This document shows positions 1 through 8,717 of a DNA stretch of 64,000 bases, piece by piece. A model generated the notes under the pieces. That model did no database searches. It worked only from the letters and a program-made list of their open reading frames with translations, and was not told where the DNA came from. The stretch lies in NCBI GenBank assembly GCA_034439755.1, contig JAWXAZ010000008.1, positions 46,687 through 110,686 of the forward strand, read 5' to 3'. The DNA is from B1 sp034439755. GTDB taxonomy: Bacteria; Bacteroidota; Bacteroidia; UKL13-3. Both the position numbers and the translations under genes were made by a program. Position 1 is the stretch's first letter, and each line of letters starts with the position of its first letter.

Positions 1-1256
1 CTAAGGACGGATTATTGGACTTGCTAAAGCGCAAAACCAATGAGGAAGCACTTCGCTATCCAATTATTCATTTAAAAGGTGAGGATATTGAAGTTGCCAT
101 TACACACGAAAATCAATATGGTGAGGAGTATTATAGCTTTGTTAATGGTCAACACACCACCCAAGGAGGTACGCATTTAAATGCATTTAGGGAAGCTTTT
201 GCTAAAACGGTTAGAGAGTTTTATAAAAAAGATTTCGACTTAGCCGATATAAGGGCAAGTATTATTGCAGCGGTGAGTTTAAGGGTTCAAGAACCAGTGT
301 TTGAAAGTCAGACCAAAACAAAATTGGGTTCTCAAAATATGGCACCAACTGAATCGCCTTCGGTAAGGCAGTTTGTGAGCGATTTCTTAAAAAAGAGTTT
401 GGACGATTACCTACATAAGCACCCCGAAGCGGCGGATGCTTTATTGAGAAGAATCAACCAAAGTGAGCGCGAACGCAAGGAAATGGCTGGTATTAAAAAG
501 CTTGCCAACGACCGCGCAAAAAAAGCGAACTTGCACAATAAAAAATTGCGCGATTGCCGCATTCATTATAATGATGGAAAAGATGAAAAGAAGTTTGAAT
601 CCACTTTATTTATTACAGAGGGGGATTCGGCAAGTGGGTCCATTACTAAGAGCAGGAATGTAGAATTGCAGGCGGTTTTTAGTTTAAGAGGTAAGCCTTT
701 AAATAGTTTTGGTTTAACCAAAAAAGTTGTTTACGAAAACGAAGAATTTAACTTGCTGCAACACGCCTTAAATATTGAAGAAAGCATCGAAGACCTTCGT
801 TATAATAGGATAGTAGTAGCAACCGATGCCGATGTGGATGGCATGCATATTCGTTTGTTGTTGCTGACATTTTTTCTTCAATTTTTTCCGGATTTAGCCA
901 AAAACGGACATTTATATATACTTGAAACGCCTTTGTTTAGGGTGCGTAACAAGCAAAAGACAATTTATTGTTATACAGACCAAGAACGTCAAGAAGCAAT
1001 TAGTCAATTAGGTGTTAGGCCAGAAATTACCCGATTTAAGGGATTAGGCGAAATTTCTCCCGAGGAATTTGGTTTGTTTATTGGGGAAGACATGCGCTTG
1101 CAACCTGTTGTTTTAAATCCTGAAATGCCCATTCAAAAAATGTTGGAATATTATATGGGTAAAAATACCATGGATAGGCAAGCATTTATCATCGATAATT
1201 TGCGCATTGAAAAAGACATGGTTCATAAAGAAGAGGAAGAAGAGGAGCTAGTTTAG
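1..1256 (+). CDS. parE: DNA topoisomerase IV subunit B, 5'-truncated by window edge
   Basis: The reading frame is already open at base 3 and ends with TAG at 1254-1256, so the gene starts before the window and only the C-terminal two thirds is seen. The product is the ATPase/Toprim subunit of a type IIA topoisomerase. The end of the transducer domain comes first, then the Toprim domain with EGDSASG (about 618-638) and TDADVDG (about 822-842), which bind the catalytic Mg2+. The form EGDSASG and the following TKSRNVELQAVFSLRGKPLN match the ParE type of Bacteroidota rather than GyrB (EGDSAGG). The C terminus is an acidic E-rich tail. parC, often next to parE in the phylum, does not follow here; a lipoprotein gene does. 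Confidence 0.9.
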   Translation, partial: KDGLLDLLKRKTNEEALRYPIIHLKGEDIEVAITHENQYGEEYYSFVNGQHTTQGGTHLNAFREAFAKTVREFYKKDFDLADIRASIIAAVSLRVQEPVFESQTKTKLGSQNMAPTESPSVRQFVSDFLKKSLDDYLHKHPEAADALLRRINQSERERKEMAGIKKLANDRAKKANLHNKKLRDCRIHYNDGKDEKKFESTLFITEGDSASGSITKSRNVELQAVFSLRGKPLNSFGLTKKVVYENEEFNLLQHALNIEESIEDLRYNRIVVATDADVDGMHIRLLLLTFFLQFFPDLAKNGHLYILETPLFRVRNKQKTIYCYTDQERQEAISQLGVRPEITRFKGLGEISPEEFGLFIGEDMRLQPVVLNPEMPIQKMLEYYMGKNTMDRQAFIIDNLRIEKDMVHKEEEEEELV

Positions 1257-1285
1257 TTTGTAAGTATAAATTTATTTGTTTGTTT

Positions 1286-1975
1286 ATGCGCATCGCACTA
1301 TTAATTCTTGTAATCAGTCTTTTTTCGTGCAAACGAGAAAAAGAAAATTTTGTAGTGAGTGGCGTATTGTATAAAGATTGCTCTAAAACAATTCCTTATG
1401 CCAATTACCCGCTTATTTTAGAATATTTTACCAAGAGCCTTTTAGAAGATCCATTTGAATTGACTATGACCACCAATGAAAAAGGAGAATTTTCTGCCAC
1501 TTATGAAAGCATATCTGATCTTATTAATGGAAATCTTTCAATTTCATATGTTGCTGGTTTTTCTACTACCTCACTTATTTCAGACCTTCCACTCAACAAA
1601 ACAGTAAACCTTGGAAATGTTGTTAAAGGGGTCAATACATTTTATATTTTAAAAATTGCCACACCAAAATCCTATTCATCAATTGATACACTTTATTACG
1701 GTGTAAATGCTAGTAATTTTGCACCACCTTACATGATGAGAGCCCCTTATATTGTTGGGCCGTTTAAGGATGGACAAGTAATTGATACGATTACTAGGTT
1801 AAGCTTACTTTCTTATGATAATAATAGCCAAACAGTAATTGCTCCTATTTACAAAGAATGGTGTTTAGGAGCGATGTACCATGATCCAAAAAGGCAAAAC
1901 CAACAAGTATTCAATATTAGCCCTTGCACTAAATACCAAGATGCTGTGATTGATTTATACAAATCTATCAAGTAA
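1286..1975 (+). CDS. Small secreted lipoprotein of unknown function
   Basis: This is a 229-residue protein starting at ATG 1286; a TTG two codons upstream is possible but less likely. It opens with a short hydrophobic signal sequence ending in a lipobox, LISLFSC-like (VISLFSC), so Cys15 should be lipidated and the protein anchored in the outer or inner membrane facing the periplasm or surface. The remainder has carboxypeptidase-regulatory-like features (YPLILEYF, TTNEKGEFSATY), which suggests a beta-sandwich of Ig/CNA-B type, but no family is recognised with certainty. It follows parE by 29 bases and converges on fdhD with only 11 bases between stop codons. Confidence 0.75.
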   Translation: MRIALLILVISLFSCKREKENFVVSGVLYKDCSKTIPYANYPLILEYFTKSLLEDPFELTMTTNEKGEFSATYESISDLINGNLSISYVAGFSTTSLISDLPLNKTVNLGNVVKGVNTFYILKIATPKSYSSIDTLYYGVNASNFAPPYMMRAPYIVGPFKDGQVIDTITRLSLLSYDNNSQTVIAPIYKEWCLGAMYHDPKRQNQQVFNISPCTKYQDAVIDLYKSIK

Positions 1976-1986
1976 GTTTAATCCGA

Positions 1987-2826
1987 TTATTGTTTGGCAT
2001 TTTTAGTGTATTGATTATACTTATTCTCTTTTAAAAACCCATATAATCTTATACCAAACTCCTCTGCGGTGCTTACCGCCAAACTACTTGGCGCTCCAAC
2101 TGCAACAATATTTGGGATTCTAGCCATTGCCGCCTTTTGAACCAATTCAAAACTTGCTCTACCACTTAACAACAAAATAGAGTCTGAAAAATTGATTCCA
2201 TCATCTGCCAATACTGCTCCAATTAACTTATCTAATGCGTTATGTCGACCAACGTCTTCTCTCACCAAAAGCAATTTACCATTCTTATCAAATAAAGCAC
2301 TGGCGTGAATTCCTCCAGTATATTTAAATACGGTTTGAACCGAATCTAATTGTGTTGTTAAATTGAAAATGATAGAGGGACTTGGCTCAAAAACTGAGCT
2401 TTCTATTCTGTCGCATTGCTGAAAAACTGCGTCGATGCTAGCTTTTCCACATACACCACAACTCGAAGTCGTATAAAAATTTCTTTGCAAAGAGCTTGAA
2501 TCAAATGCTATGTTTTCTTTGAGTTCTACCCGCACCACATTAAATAAATTCTCCTTAGAATTCAGTTCTGTGCAATATTGAATATTCAATATATCCTCAG
2601 CATTTTTAACAATTCCTTCCGTAAACAAAAATCCCAAAGCCAGTTCAAAATCATTCCCTGGTGTACGCATCGTTACAGAAATTCTTTGTTGCTGCCTATT
2701 TTCTTTTGGTCCAAACCCAAGCCGAATTTCTAAGGGCTCTTCTATGGACAGAAGATCCTCCGTATAATTCACGTGATTATCTTGGAAGCGTATTAATCGA
2801 ATTGCCATTACCGATGCTTTAGTCAT
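1987..2826 (-). CDS. fdhD: Formate dehydrogenase accessory sulfurtransferase FdhD
   Basis: This 279-residue protein is of the FdhD family. FdhD transfers sulfur from a cysteine desulfurase to the bis-MGD molybdenum cofactor and hands it to formate dehydrogenase, which is inactive without it. The diagnostic sulfur-carrying motif is present as SSCGVCG (about residues 120-126, a CxxC pair), as are the N-terminal EEPLEIRL and the C-terminal glycine-rich LLSGRASFELVQKAA and REDVGRHNA segments. Its ATG follows the TAA stop of the upstream M1 peptidase gene without a gap, so the two are probably cotranscribed although functionally unrelated. The likely client is the formate dehydrogenase at 56.9-61.3 kb. 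Confidence 0.95.
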   Translation of the reverse strand: MTKASVMAIRLIRFQDNHVNYTEDLLSIEEPLEIRLGFGPKENRQQQRISVTMRTPGNDFELALGFLFTEGIVKNAEDILNIQYCTELNSKENLFNVVRVELKENIAFDSSSLQRNFYTTSSCGVCGKASIDAVFQQCDRIESSVFEPSPSIIFNLTTQLDSVQTVFKYTGGIHASALFDKNGKLLLVREDVGRHNALDKLIGAVLADDGINFSDSILLLSGRASFELVQKAAMARIPNIVAVGAPSSLAVSTAEEFGIRLYGFLKENKYNQYTKNAKQ

Positions 2827-5184
2827 TTATTTTACGATAAAGTTTTTAGTAACCATACCTTTAGAATCCTCAAAAACAAGGATGTAAGCACCCTTGTTAA
2901 AGCCCTTCGTTTCTATGCTTAAGCTTTTATCGTTCTTCTTTACTTGAACTAGCTCAATTAAAGTGCCACTATAATCATAAACACTAAGCTTACCACTTAG
3001 GTGCATAATGGGCAATTCAATATTTAGGATGTCTTCGGTAGGGTTAGGGAATATATTCATTTCTCTCTTAGAATCAAGCACCGGCGAAACCGATGCTGTA
3101 AAATCTTTATACCCAAATGCATAATCACCTTTCTTTAAATTATTGACCCAAAACCGACCCACTTTATCTGTTTTACTACCTCCAGGTTGAAAGGTTAAAT
3201 CTGTTTCTACAACAAAAGCTGTTTCGGCATTTGGTCTATATAACAGCACCAAACTGTCTTCGCTACCTTTTATTAATTCATTGTCGAGAAACCCGCCATT
3301 CTTGGTGCTTGGGGTAGAGCCATCATAATTAAAAAAGGCCGTAGCTTTAAAATTTTCGTCAAACAATCCATCTACATGCCAATACCTTTCTGCCGAGATT
3401 CTTATTCCAGGAACCTGCTGCAAAGCAGAAAAATTGGGTCCAGCAAAATGGTGTTCGGTAAACAATAAAACCGAGTCGGTAACTTGTTGAACCGTTGCAG
3501 TAAACAAGGTATTAGAATAGGTTTTGGCGCCAGTACTTTTAATCCACTCTTTCTTAGTGGTTTTGGCTAAGGCTAATTTATTATTTTCATTCAAAGCCAT
3601 AAAAGCAATATTGTTATCTAAATTTAATTCATTGCTTGCACTGCCATCCCAAGATGGCCTAATAGTAACAGGAAAATCAGTTTTATTGCCTTTTAAATCA
3701 TATAAACTCAAAACCACCTCTAAATAACTTGGCATTTCTGTTTTATGTCGGCGCATCACCTGGGTCTTTAGAACAAACACACCCGAAGATTTAGGTTTTA
3801 AGGAAACAATTTGCAAGTCCAAATCTCCGGCATCATAAATCCAAACATTAAAAAATGCCACCATATCAACTTTGGAGAATCCAGTAAAATAATCCATTAA
3901 ATTAAAAGAAATCACATCTCTAAATGGCAATGATTTTAAGTAATACCTACAAGCAGCAAAAAAGGCAGAATCGCCCATCATGCTCCTTAAAGTGTGAACC
4001 ATAGCGCCTCCTTTTGTATAAACATGTGTGCCATATGTTTGGGCAAGTGGCACACCAGAAACTGGCAAGAATCCGCCATCTCTCACATGCGCCCAACGCA
4101 AATATTCAAAAATCTCATCTCCAATTTTGGCGTCATATGCATTTCTGCCATTTACGCATTCAAGAAACAAAGCCTCACAATAGCTGGCCCAACCTTCGTT
4201 AAGCCACATGTCGGCGGCAACGCGTGTGGTAACCAAATTTCCCCACCAATGATGCGACAATTCATGCGCCATTAAAGTTTCATAATTGCCCGTACCGTCC
4301 ACCGCATACAATGGGTAGGATATATTACAAGCATGTTCCATTGCTCCCGAGTTAAACGGCACACCAACATATCCAATTCGGTCAAATAAATACGGTCCAA
4401 ATCGCTCCTCAAAACACTGCATGGCTTGGTTCAGCCTAGCAAAAGATGCCTTTGCTTTTAGGGTATCAGCCGCTGCAACAGCCAATACTATGGGGATGTT
4501 TCTTTGAATGCCTGCATAGTTACTGCTTACTAAAACATACTTGCTCACTGCTACGTTGGCAATATAGGTGGGTATGGTCTGACCCAAACGCCAGTTCCAA
4601 GTAATGGACCCATCTAAATGGTTTGTGGCCGGCTCTTGAAGTCCGCTACATACTGCCATAAAGCCTGAATCTGTGGTAATATGAAATTCATACGTTGCCC
4701 GGTCTATAAAATTATCGTTGCAAGGAAACCAGCAGCGACCAAAGTTTGGCGGATTGGAACCCATACCAACTCCCATGTTAAAAGCATAATTTCCAGAAAA
4801 GAAAAATCCGCCCCAACGACTGTCCTTAACAGGTGATCCTTTGTAGTAAATATCAAACTGAATGCTATCGGCTTGGTAATATTCTTTGTCCAAAATAAAG
4901 CTTACGGTAGAGTCGGTATTTGTAAAGTTTACAGGCTTTCCTTTAATTAAAATCGAATCCACCCCAAGCTTTAATAAGTCGAGCGTAAGCGCACTGGTTT
5001 GATTAAAATTTATCAGTCCCGAAATGCTTGCTTTTCCCGAAATTTGTTTGTTGTCGATGTTTCTTAATGAAATGGACAAGTTGTAATGAGTAATATCCAA
5101 AGAATCAATTCTATTTGCGAAAATTTGCCCGCTAAATGCGGCAAAAAAAAGGAGCAAGGCTATGCCGTTTTTATGTTTAATCAT
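2827..5184 (-). CDS. Secreted M1 family zinc aminopeptidase with T9SS sorting domain
   Basis: The 785-residue protein begins with a Sec signal peptide (about 1-23, ending SGQIFA). An N-terminal beta-saddle precedes the gluzincin core. HELSHHWWGN (about residue 307) and the downstream NEGWASY supply the HExxH-E zinc site and the catalytic glutamate. The exopeptidase motif normally written GAMEN is GAMEH here. The last ~70 residues form a type A T9SS C-terminal sorting domain (FPNPTEDILNIELP, then GAYILVF and a terminal NFIVK), so the enzyme should cross the outer membrane and be anchored or released there, feeding on peptides outside the cell. It is the first gene of a pair with fdhD and has a TATATTTG box just upstream. 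Confidence 0.93.
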   Translation of the reverse strand: MIKHKNGIALLLFFAAFSGQIFANRIDSLDITHYNLSISLRNIDNKQISGKASISGLINFNQTSALTLDLLKLGVDSILIKGKPVNFTNTDSTVSFILDKEYYQADSIQFDIYYKGSPVKDSRWGGFFFSGNYAFNMGVGMGSNPPNFGRCWFPCNDNFIDRATYEFHITTDSGFMAVCSGLQEPATNHLDGSITWNWRLGQTIPTYIANVAVSKYVLVSSNYAGIQRNIPIVLAVAAADTLKAKASFARLNQAMQCFEERFGPYLFDRIGYVGVPFNSGAMEHACNISYPLYAVDGTGNYETLMAHELSHHWWGNLVTTRVAADMWLNEGWASYCEALFLECVNGRNAYDAKIGDEIFEYLRWAHVRDGGFLPVSGVPLAQTYGTHVYTKGGAMVHTLRSMMGDSAFFAACRYYLKSLPFRDVISFNLMDYFTGFSKVDMVAFFNVWIYDAGDLDLQIVSLKPKSSGVFVLKTQVMRRHKTEMPSYLEVVLSLYDLKGNKTDFPVTIRPSWDGSASNELNLDNNIAFMALNENNKLALAKTTKKEWIKSTGAKTYSNTLFTATVQQVTDSVLLFTEHHFAGPNFSALQQVPGIRISAERYWHVDGLFDENFKATAFFNYDGSTPSTKNGGFLDNELIKGSEDSLVLLYRPNAETAFVVETDLTFQPGGSKTDKVGRFWVNNLKKGDYAFGYKDFTASVSPVLDSKREMNIFPNPTEDILNIELPIMHLSGKLSVYDYSGTLIELVQVKKNDKSLSIETKGFNKGAYILVFEDSKGMVTKNFIVK

Positions 5185-5191
5185 ATGTATT

Positions 5192-5199
5192 CAAATATA
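5192..5199 (-). promoter_or_regulatory. Candidate -7 promoter box TATATTTG for the M1 peptidase gene
   Basis: The minus strand reads TATATTTG here, an exact match to the Bacteroidota sigma factor box TAnnTTTG. It lies 7 bases from the ATG, which implies a very short leader. A CAA on the plus strand near 5214 (TTG on the minus strand) could serve as a -33 element. This is a pattern match only. Confidence 0.45.
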
Positions 5200-5379
5200 A
5201 GGCAAAAAAACGAGCAATTTCTTATCCACAAATGAACTTATTTTTGTGGGAATTTTATAGTCTAAAATCGCCGCGAATACCTTATTTTGCAATACTTTGT
5301 AAGTTTAATAGAAAGAATTAAGAAAGCGAAACAAATCACTTTTTAATTGAACCTAAAACCCAGAGCAATAAATTAGATT

Positions 5380-7992
5380 ATGGCAGAAGATAGAATAATA
5401 CAAATCAACATTGAAGATGAAATGAAAACCGCATACATCGATTATTCGATGTCGGTTATTGTGAGTAGGGCTTTGCCCGATGTTCGCGACGGATTAAAGC
5501 CCGTGCACCGTAGGGTTTTGTATGGTATGACAGAATTGGGCTTGGCTTCTAACCGTTCCCACAAAAAGTCTGCCCGTATTGTGGGAGAAGTTTTGGGAAA
5601 GTATCACCCACATGGAGATTCCTCTGTTTACGATGCCATGGTGCGAATGGCCCAAGAGTGGAACATGCGTTACATGTTGGTAGACGGACAAGGAAACTTT
5701 GGTTCTGTGGATGGCGATCCACCAGCTGCAATGCGTTATACGGAAGCCCGTTTGCGCAAAATGGCGGAAGAATTATTGACCGATATTGATAAGAACACCG
5801 TAGATTTTAGGTCGAATTTTGATGATAGTTTAACCGAACCAACGGTTTTACCTTCAAAAGTTCCAAATTTATTGATGAACGGCGCTTCTGGAATTGCCGT
5901 TGGTATGGCAACCAACATGGCACCACATAATTTATCTGAATGTGTGGATGGTATTATTGCCTATATCGAAAATAGGGAAATAACCATTCCCGAGTTAATG
6001 AAGTATATTAAAGCGCCAGATTTTCCTACCGGTGCTACCATTTATGGATATGAAGGCGTAAGACAAGCCCTTGAAACAGGAAGAGGGCGCATTGTTATGC
6101 GTGCTAAAGCAGGATTTGAAACCAGCAAGACTGGCAAGGATCAGATTGTAGTTCACGAAATTCCTTATCAAGTAAATAAGGCAACTTTAATTAAGCAAAT
6201 TGCCGACTTAGTAAACGAAAAAGTTGTTGAAGGAATTAGTGATGTAAGGGATGAGAGTGATAGGGAAGGAATGCGCATGGTGTTTGACCTTAAGCGCGAT
6301 TGTGTGCCTAATGTGGTTTTAAACAAACTATACAAATATTCTCAACTACAAACTTCTTTTAGTGTTAACAATGTGGCCTTGGTAAAAGGTCGCCCAGAAA
6401 CATTAAACCTAAAAGACCTTATCGTTCATTTTGTTGAGCATAGACATGTGGTGGTTATTCGCAGAACCCAATTCGATTTGGAGGAAGCTAAAAAGCGTGC
6501 CCATATTTTAGAAGGTTTACTTATTGCTTTAGATCACTTAGATCAAGTAATTGCCTTAATTAGAGCTGCCCGCACACCAGACGAAGCCAAGAATGGTTTA
6601 ATGGAAACTTTTAAATTGTCTGACATTCAGTCTAAGGCAATTTTGGACATGCGTTTACAGCGTTTAACCGGACTAGAACGCGATAAGATTAAAGATGAGT
6701 ATAATCAAATTATGGAATTGATTGCTCGTTTAGAAGAGATTTTATCGAATGAAGCCTTGCGCATGCAAATTATCAAAGACGAACTTATTGAAATGAAAGA
6801 TAAGTATGGCGATGAGCGCAGAAGTGTGATTGAGATGGTTGGCAATGAAATGAGTATGGAAGATTTAATTCCAGATGATGAGGTGGTTATTACCATTTCT
6901 CACTTGGGTTATATGAAGCGTACCAGCTTAAATGAATACCGCACGCAAGCGCGTGGTGGCAGAGGTAGCAGGGGCGTTGCCAAACGTCAGGAAGACTTTG
7001 TTGAGCATATCTTTATGGCCACAAACCACAATTACCTATTGTTATTCACCGAGCAAGGTCGTTGTTTCTGGCTGCGTGTTTTTGAAATTCCAGAAGGAGA
7101 AAAAACAAGCAAGGGCAGGGCTATTCAAAACCTCATTAATATTCCGGCAGAAGATAAGGTTAAGGCTTTCTTGAATGTAAAATCATTAAGCGACCCTGAT
7201 TACCTAAGCACTTATAACGTAATTATGGTTACCCAAAAAGGTACCATCAAGAAAACTACTTTAGAGGCTTATAGCCGCCCAAGAGCAAATGGTATTAACT
7301 CTATGAATGTGCGCGAAGGCGATACCTTGGTAGAGGCAAAATTAACCAATGGCACAAGCGAAATTATTATCGCTAGCCGCGAAGGTAAAGCCATTCGTTT
7401 TAATGAAAGCGGTGTTAGGCCAATGGGAAGAAATGCAACTGGCGTTCGCTCAATAAGGCTAGCAGATGGCGATGAGGTTATTGGAATGGTGTCTATTGAA
7501 GATCCTAAAGCAACCAATGTGTTGGTGGTAAGTGAGAATGGAATGGGTAAGCGCACCGAGGTGGAAGCTTATAGAATTACAAAGCGTGGTGGAAAAGGCG
7601 TTATGGCCATGAATGTGACCGATAAAACAGGTAAGCTAGTTTCTATTAAGGAAGTAGATGATACCAACGACATCATGATCATTAACAAAAGCGGAATTAC
7701 CATTAGGTTAAGCGTAAGCTCATTGAGAGTGCTTGGAAGGGTAACGCAAGGGGTAAGATTAATCAATATTGGTGGTAAAGATGAAATTGCGAGTGTTGCA
7801 AAAATTAATTATATCCCTGGCGATGAGGAGGTAGAATCTGTTGAGGAAGATGGAGAAATAGTAGAAGGATTTGAAGTGATTGCTGGCACAGAAAAGGATA
7901 TTGAGGAAGTTGGACCAGAGATTGTAGAAGAGGATGAAGAAGAAGAGGAAGAAGATGGAACAGAGGATGTTGGTCCAGAGGATAAGGAATAA
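5380..7992 (+). CDS. gyrA: DNA gyrase subunit A
   Basis: This 870-residue protein is the DNA-breaking subunit of gyrase, which with GyrB introduces negative supercoils. The N terminus (DYSMSVIVSRALPDVRDGLK, about 21-40) is typical. Tyr120 in AAMRYTEARL is the active-site tyrosine that attaches to DNA. In the quinolone-resistance region HPHGDSSVYD the residues equivalent to E. coli Ser83 and Asp87 are Ser81 and Asp85, the sensitive state. The C-terminal beta-pinwheel follows, with a GyrA-box-like ARGGRGSRG (about residue 526) and repeated RGGKG-type blades. The protein ends in a long Glu/Asp-rich tail of about 50 residues. It is monocistronic, with a strong terminator directly after it. Confidence 0.97.
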   Translation: MAEDRIIQINIEDEMKTAYIDYSMSVIVSRALPDVRDGLKPVHRRVLYGMTELGLASNRSHKKSARIVGEVLGKYHPHGDSSVYDAMVRMAQEWNMRYMLVDGQGNFGSVDGDPPAAMRYTEARLRKMAEELLTDIDKNTVDFRSNFDDSLTEPTVLPSKVPNLLMNGASGIAVGMATNMAPHNLSECVDGIIAYIENREITIPELMKYIKAPDFPTGATIYGYEGVRQALETGRGRIVMRAKAGFETSKTGKDQIVVHEIPYQVNKATLIKQIADLVNEKVVEGISDVRDESDREGMRMVFDLKRDCVPNVVLNKLYKYSQLQTSFSVNNVALVKGRPETLNLKDLIVHFVEHRHVVVIRRTQFDLEEAKKRAHILEGLLIALDHLDQVIALIRAARTPDEAKNGLMETFKLSDIQSKAILDMRLQRLTGLERDKIKDEYNQIMELIARLEEILSNEALRMQIIKDELIEMKDKYGDERRSVIEMVGNEMSMEDLIPDDEVVITISHLGYMKRTSLNEYRTQARGGRGSRGVAKRQEDFVEHIFMATNHNYLLLFTEQGRCFWLRVFEIPEGEKTSKGRAIQNLINIPAEDKVKAFLNVKSLSDPDYLSTYNVIMVTQKGTIKKTTLEAYSRPRANGINSMNVREGDTLVEAKLTNGTSEIIIASREGKAIRFNESGVRPMGRNATGVRSIRLADGDEVIGMVSIEDPKATNVLVVSENGMGKRTEVEAYRITKRGGKGVMAMNVTDKTGKLVSIKEVDDTNDIMIINKSGITIRLSVSSLRVLGRVTQGVRLINIGGKDEIASVAKINYIPGDEEVESVEEDGEIVEGFEVIAGTEKDIEEVGPEIVEEDEEEEEEDGTEDVGPEDKE

Positions 7993-8010
7993 AATAAATA
8001 ACACAATCAT

Positions 8011-8049
8011 AAAAAAACTCCGCAGCTTAATTGTTGCGGAGTTTTTTTT
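8011..8049 (+). terminator. Intrinsic terminator after gyrA
   Basis: A 9-bp perfect stem, AACTCCGCA (8016-8024) with TGCGGAGTT (8035-8043), has a 10-base loop and is followed by a T-run to 8049. The A-run before the stem makes it able to work on the minus strand as well. A copy of the GGTCTGATCC interspersed motif begins two bases after the T-run. Confidence 0.9.
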
Positions 8050-8050
8050 C

Positions 8051-8060
8051 GGTCTGATCC
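8051..8060 (-). repeat. Interspersed motif copy (GGATCAGACC type), intergenic
   Basis: The plus strand reads TTCGGTCTGATCCAAA, which is the reverse complement of TTTGGATCAGACCGAA. It sits directly after the T-run of the gyrA terminator. Confidence 0.7.
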
Positions 8061-8125
8061 AAAGCTTTTAACTTGATTTGACGTCTAGATAATACCGGTT
8101 AAACAAAATATCAAAAGCATTGCTT

Positions 8126-8240
8126 CATAAATTATTCCATTACTTAAATTAAATTAGTCCAAAGGGCAATTTGATTTAAGTATGGTAAATCCCTAAAGAC
8201 AAGATGTTTAGTCCAAATATTTTTGGACTAAAACATTTCC
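8126..8240 (-). repeat. Dispersed ~115-bp repeat, copy A
   Basis: The reverse complement of this stretch aligns with 54307-54421 with almost no gaps and, by hand count, about four bases in five identical. The best block is shared exactly: CAAAAATATTTGGACTAAAC followed by ATCTTG. One end carries a hairpin, TTTAGTCCAAA (8207-8217) and TTTGGACTAAA (8222-8232) around a 4-base loop. No coding potential is seen. It may be a degenerate mobile element, a structured RNA or a regulatory site. Confidence 0.7.
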
Positions 8241-8598
8241 AATACCCAGGTGATACACTTTATGTGAATTTGCCTTTAAACATAAGATTGCATCACTCTT
8301 ACTTTTCTTATAAGTTATTTGTCCAAATGCCATGCATAAGAACTGTTTCTAACAGCTAAATTCCTTTACCTTATAATCGCCATTGTGCCTATTAACGATG
8401 GTTTGAAACGAGGTTGAATACACCAAACTAATTATTTGATAAAACACATATTTTCCTGAATTCATGATTAAATTATTTTCAGTAAAATAAGGCTAGTAAT
8501 TCCAAAAAAAACTCAAATCGTGTTAAGTTAAAAAACCTGGCGAACTCAATATTAACAAGCCTTTAAAAGAACTACTAATCAAAACAACGCAATGTTAG

Positions 8599-8653
8599 TA
8601 ACAAAATAATAGTCCAATTTCGATAAATATCTCATTGTACTATTATTTTGTTA
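8599..8653. repeat. 15-bp perfect inverted repeat with 27-base loop region
   Basis: TAACAAAATAATAGT (8599-8613) pairs with ACTATTATTTTGTTA (8639-8653). It lies about 65 bases past the stop codon of the M28 peptidase gene and could be an AT-rich transcription terminator for that gene, or part of the palindromic structure of this region. Confidence 0.5.
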
Positions 8654-8717
8654 TTTCGGCATTTACCCTAGTAAAATTATCAAATAGCTTTGGACTATTT
8701 AATAATTCCAATAGGTA

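Larger units (their letters stand above)
8061..8717. other. Gene-free intergenic region rich in inverted repeats
   Basis: About 660 bases between gyrA and the M28 peptidase hold no convincing reading frame or known RNA. They contain one copy of a ~115-bp dispersed repeat (8126-8240), a 15-bp inverted repeat (8599-8653) and five copies of the word TAGTCCAA or its complement TTGGACTA (8154, 8209, 8223, 8610 and 8690, approximately), arranged as nested palindromes. The stretch is very AT-rich and unlike the surrounding genes. Confidence 0.6.

Noticed and set aside
7269..7556. Antisense genes within gyrA and other large genes
   Set aside because: Long open frames on the opposite strand of gyrA, the FDH genes and the giant proteins have no start context, signal peptide or recognisable family, and are explained by codon bias of the true gene.
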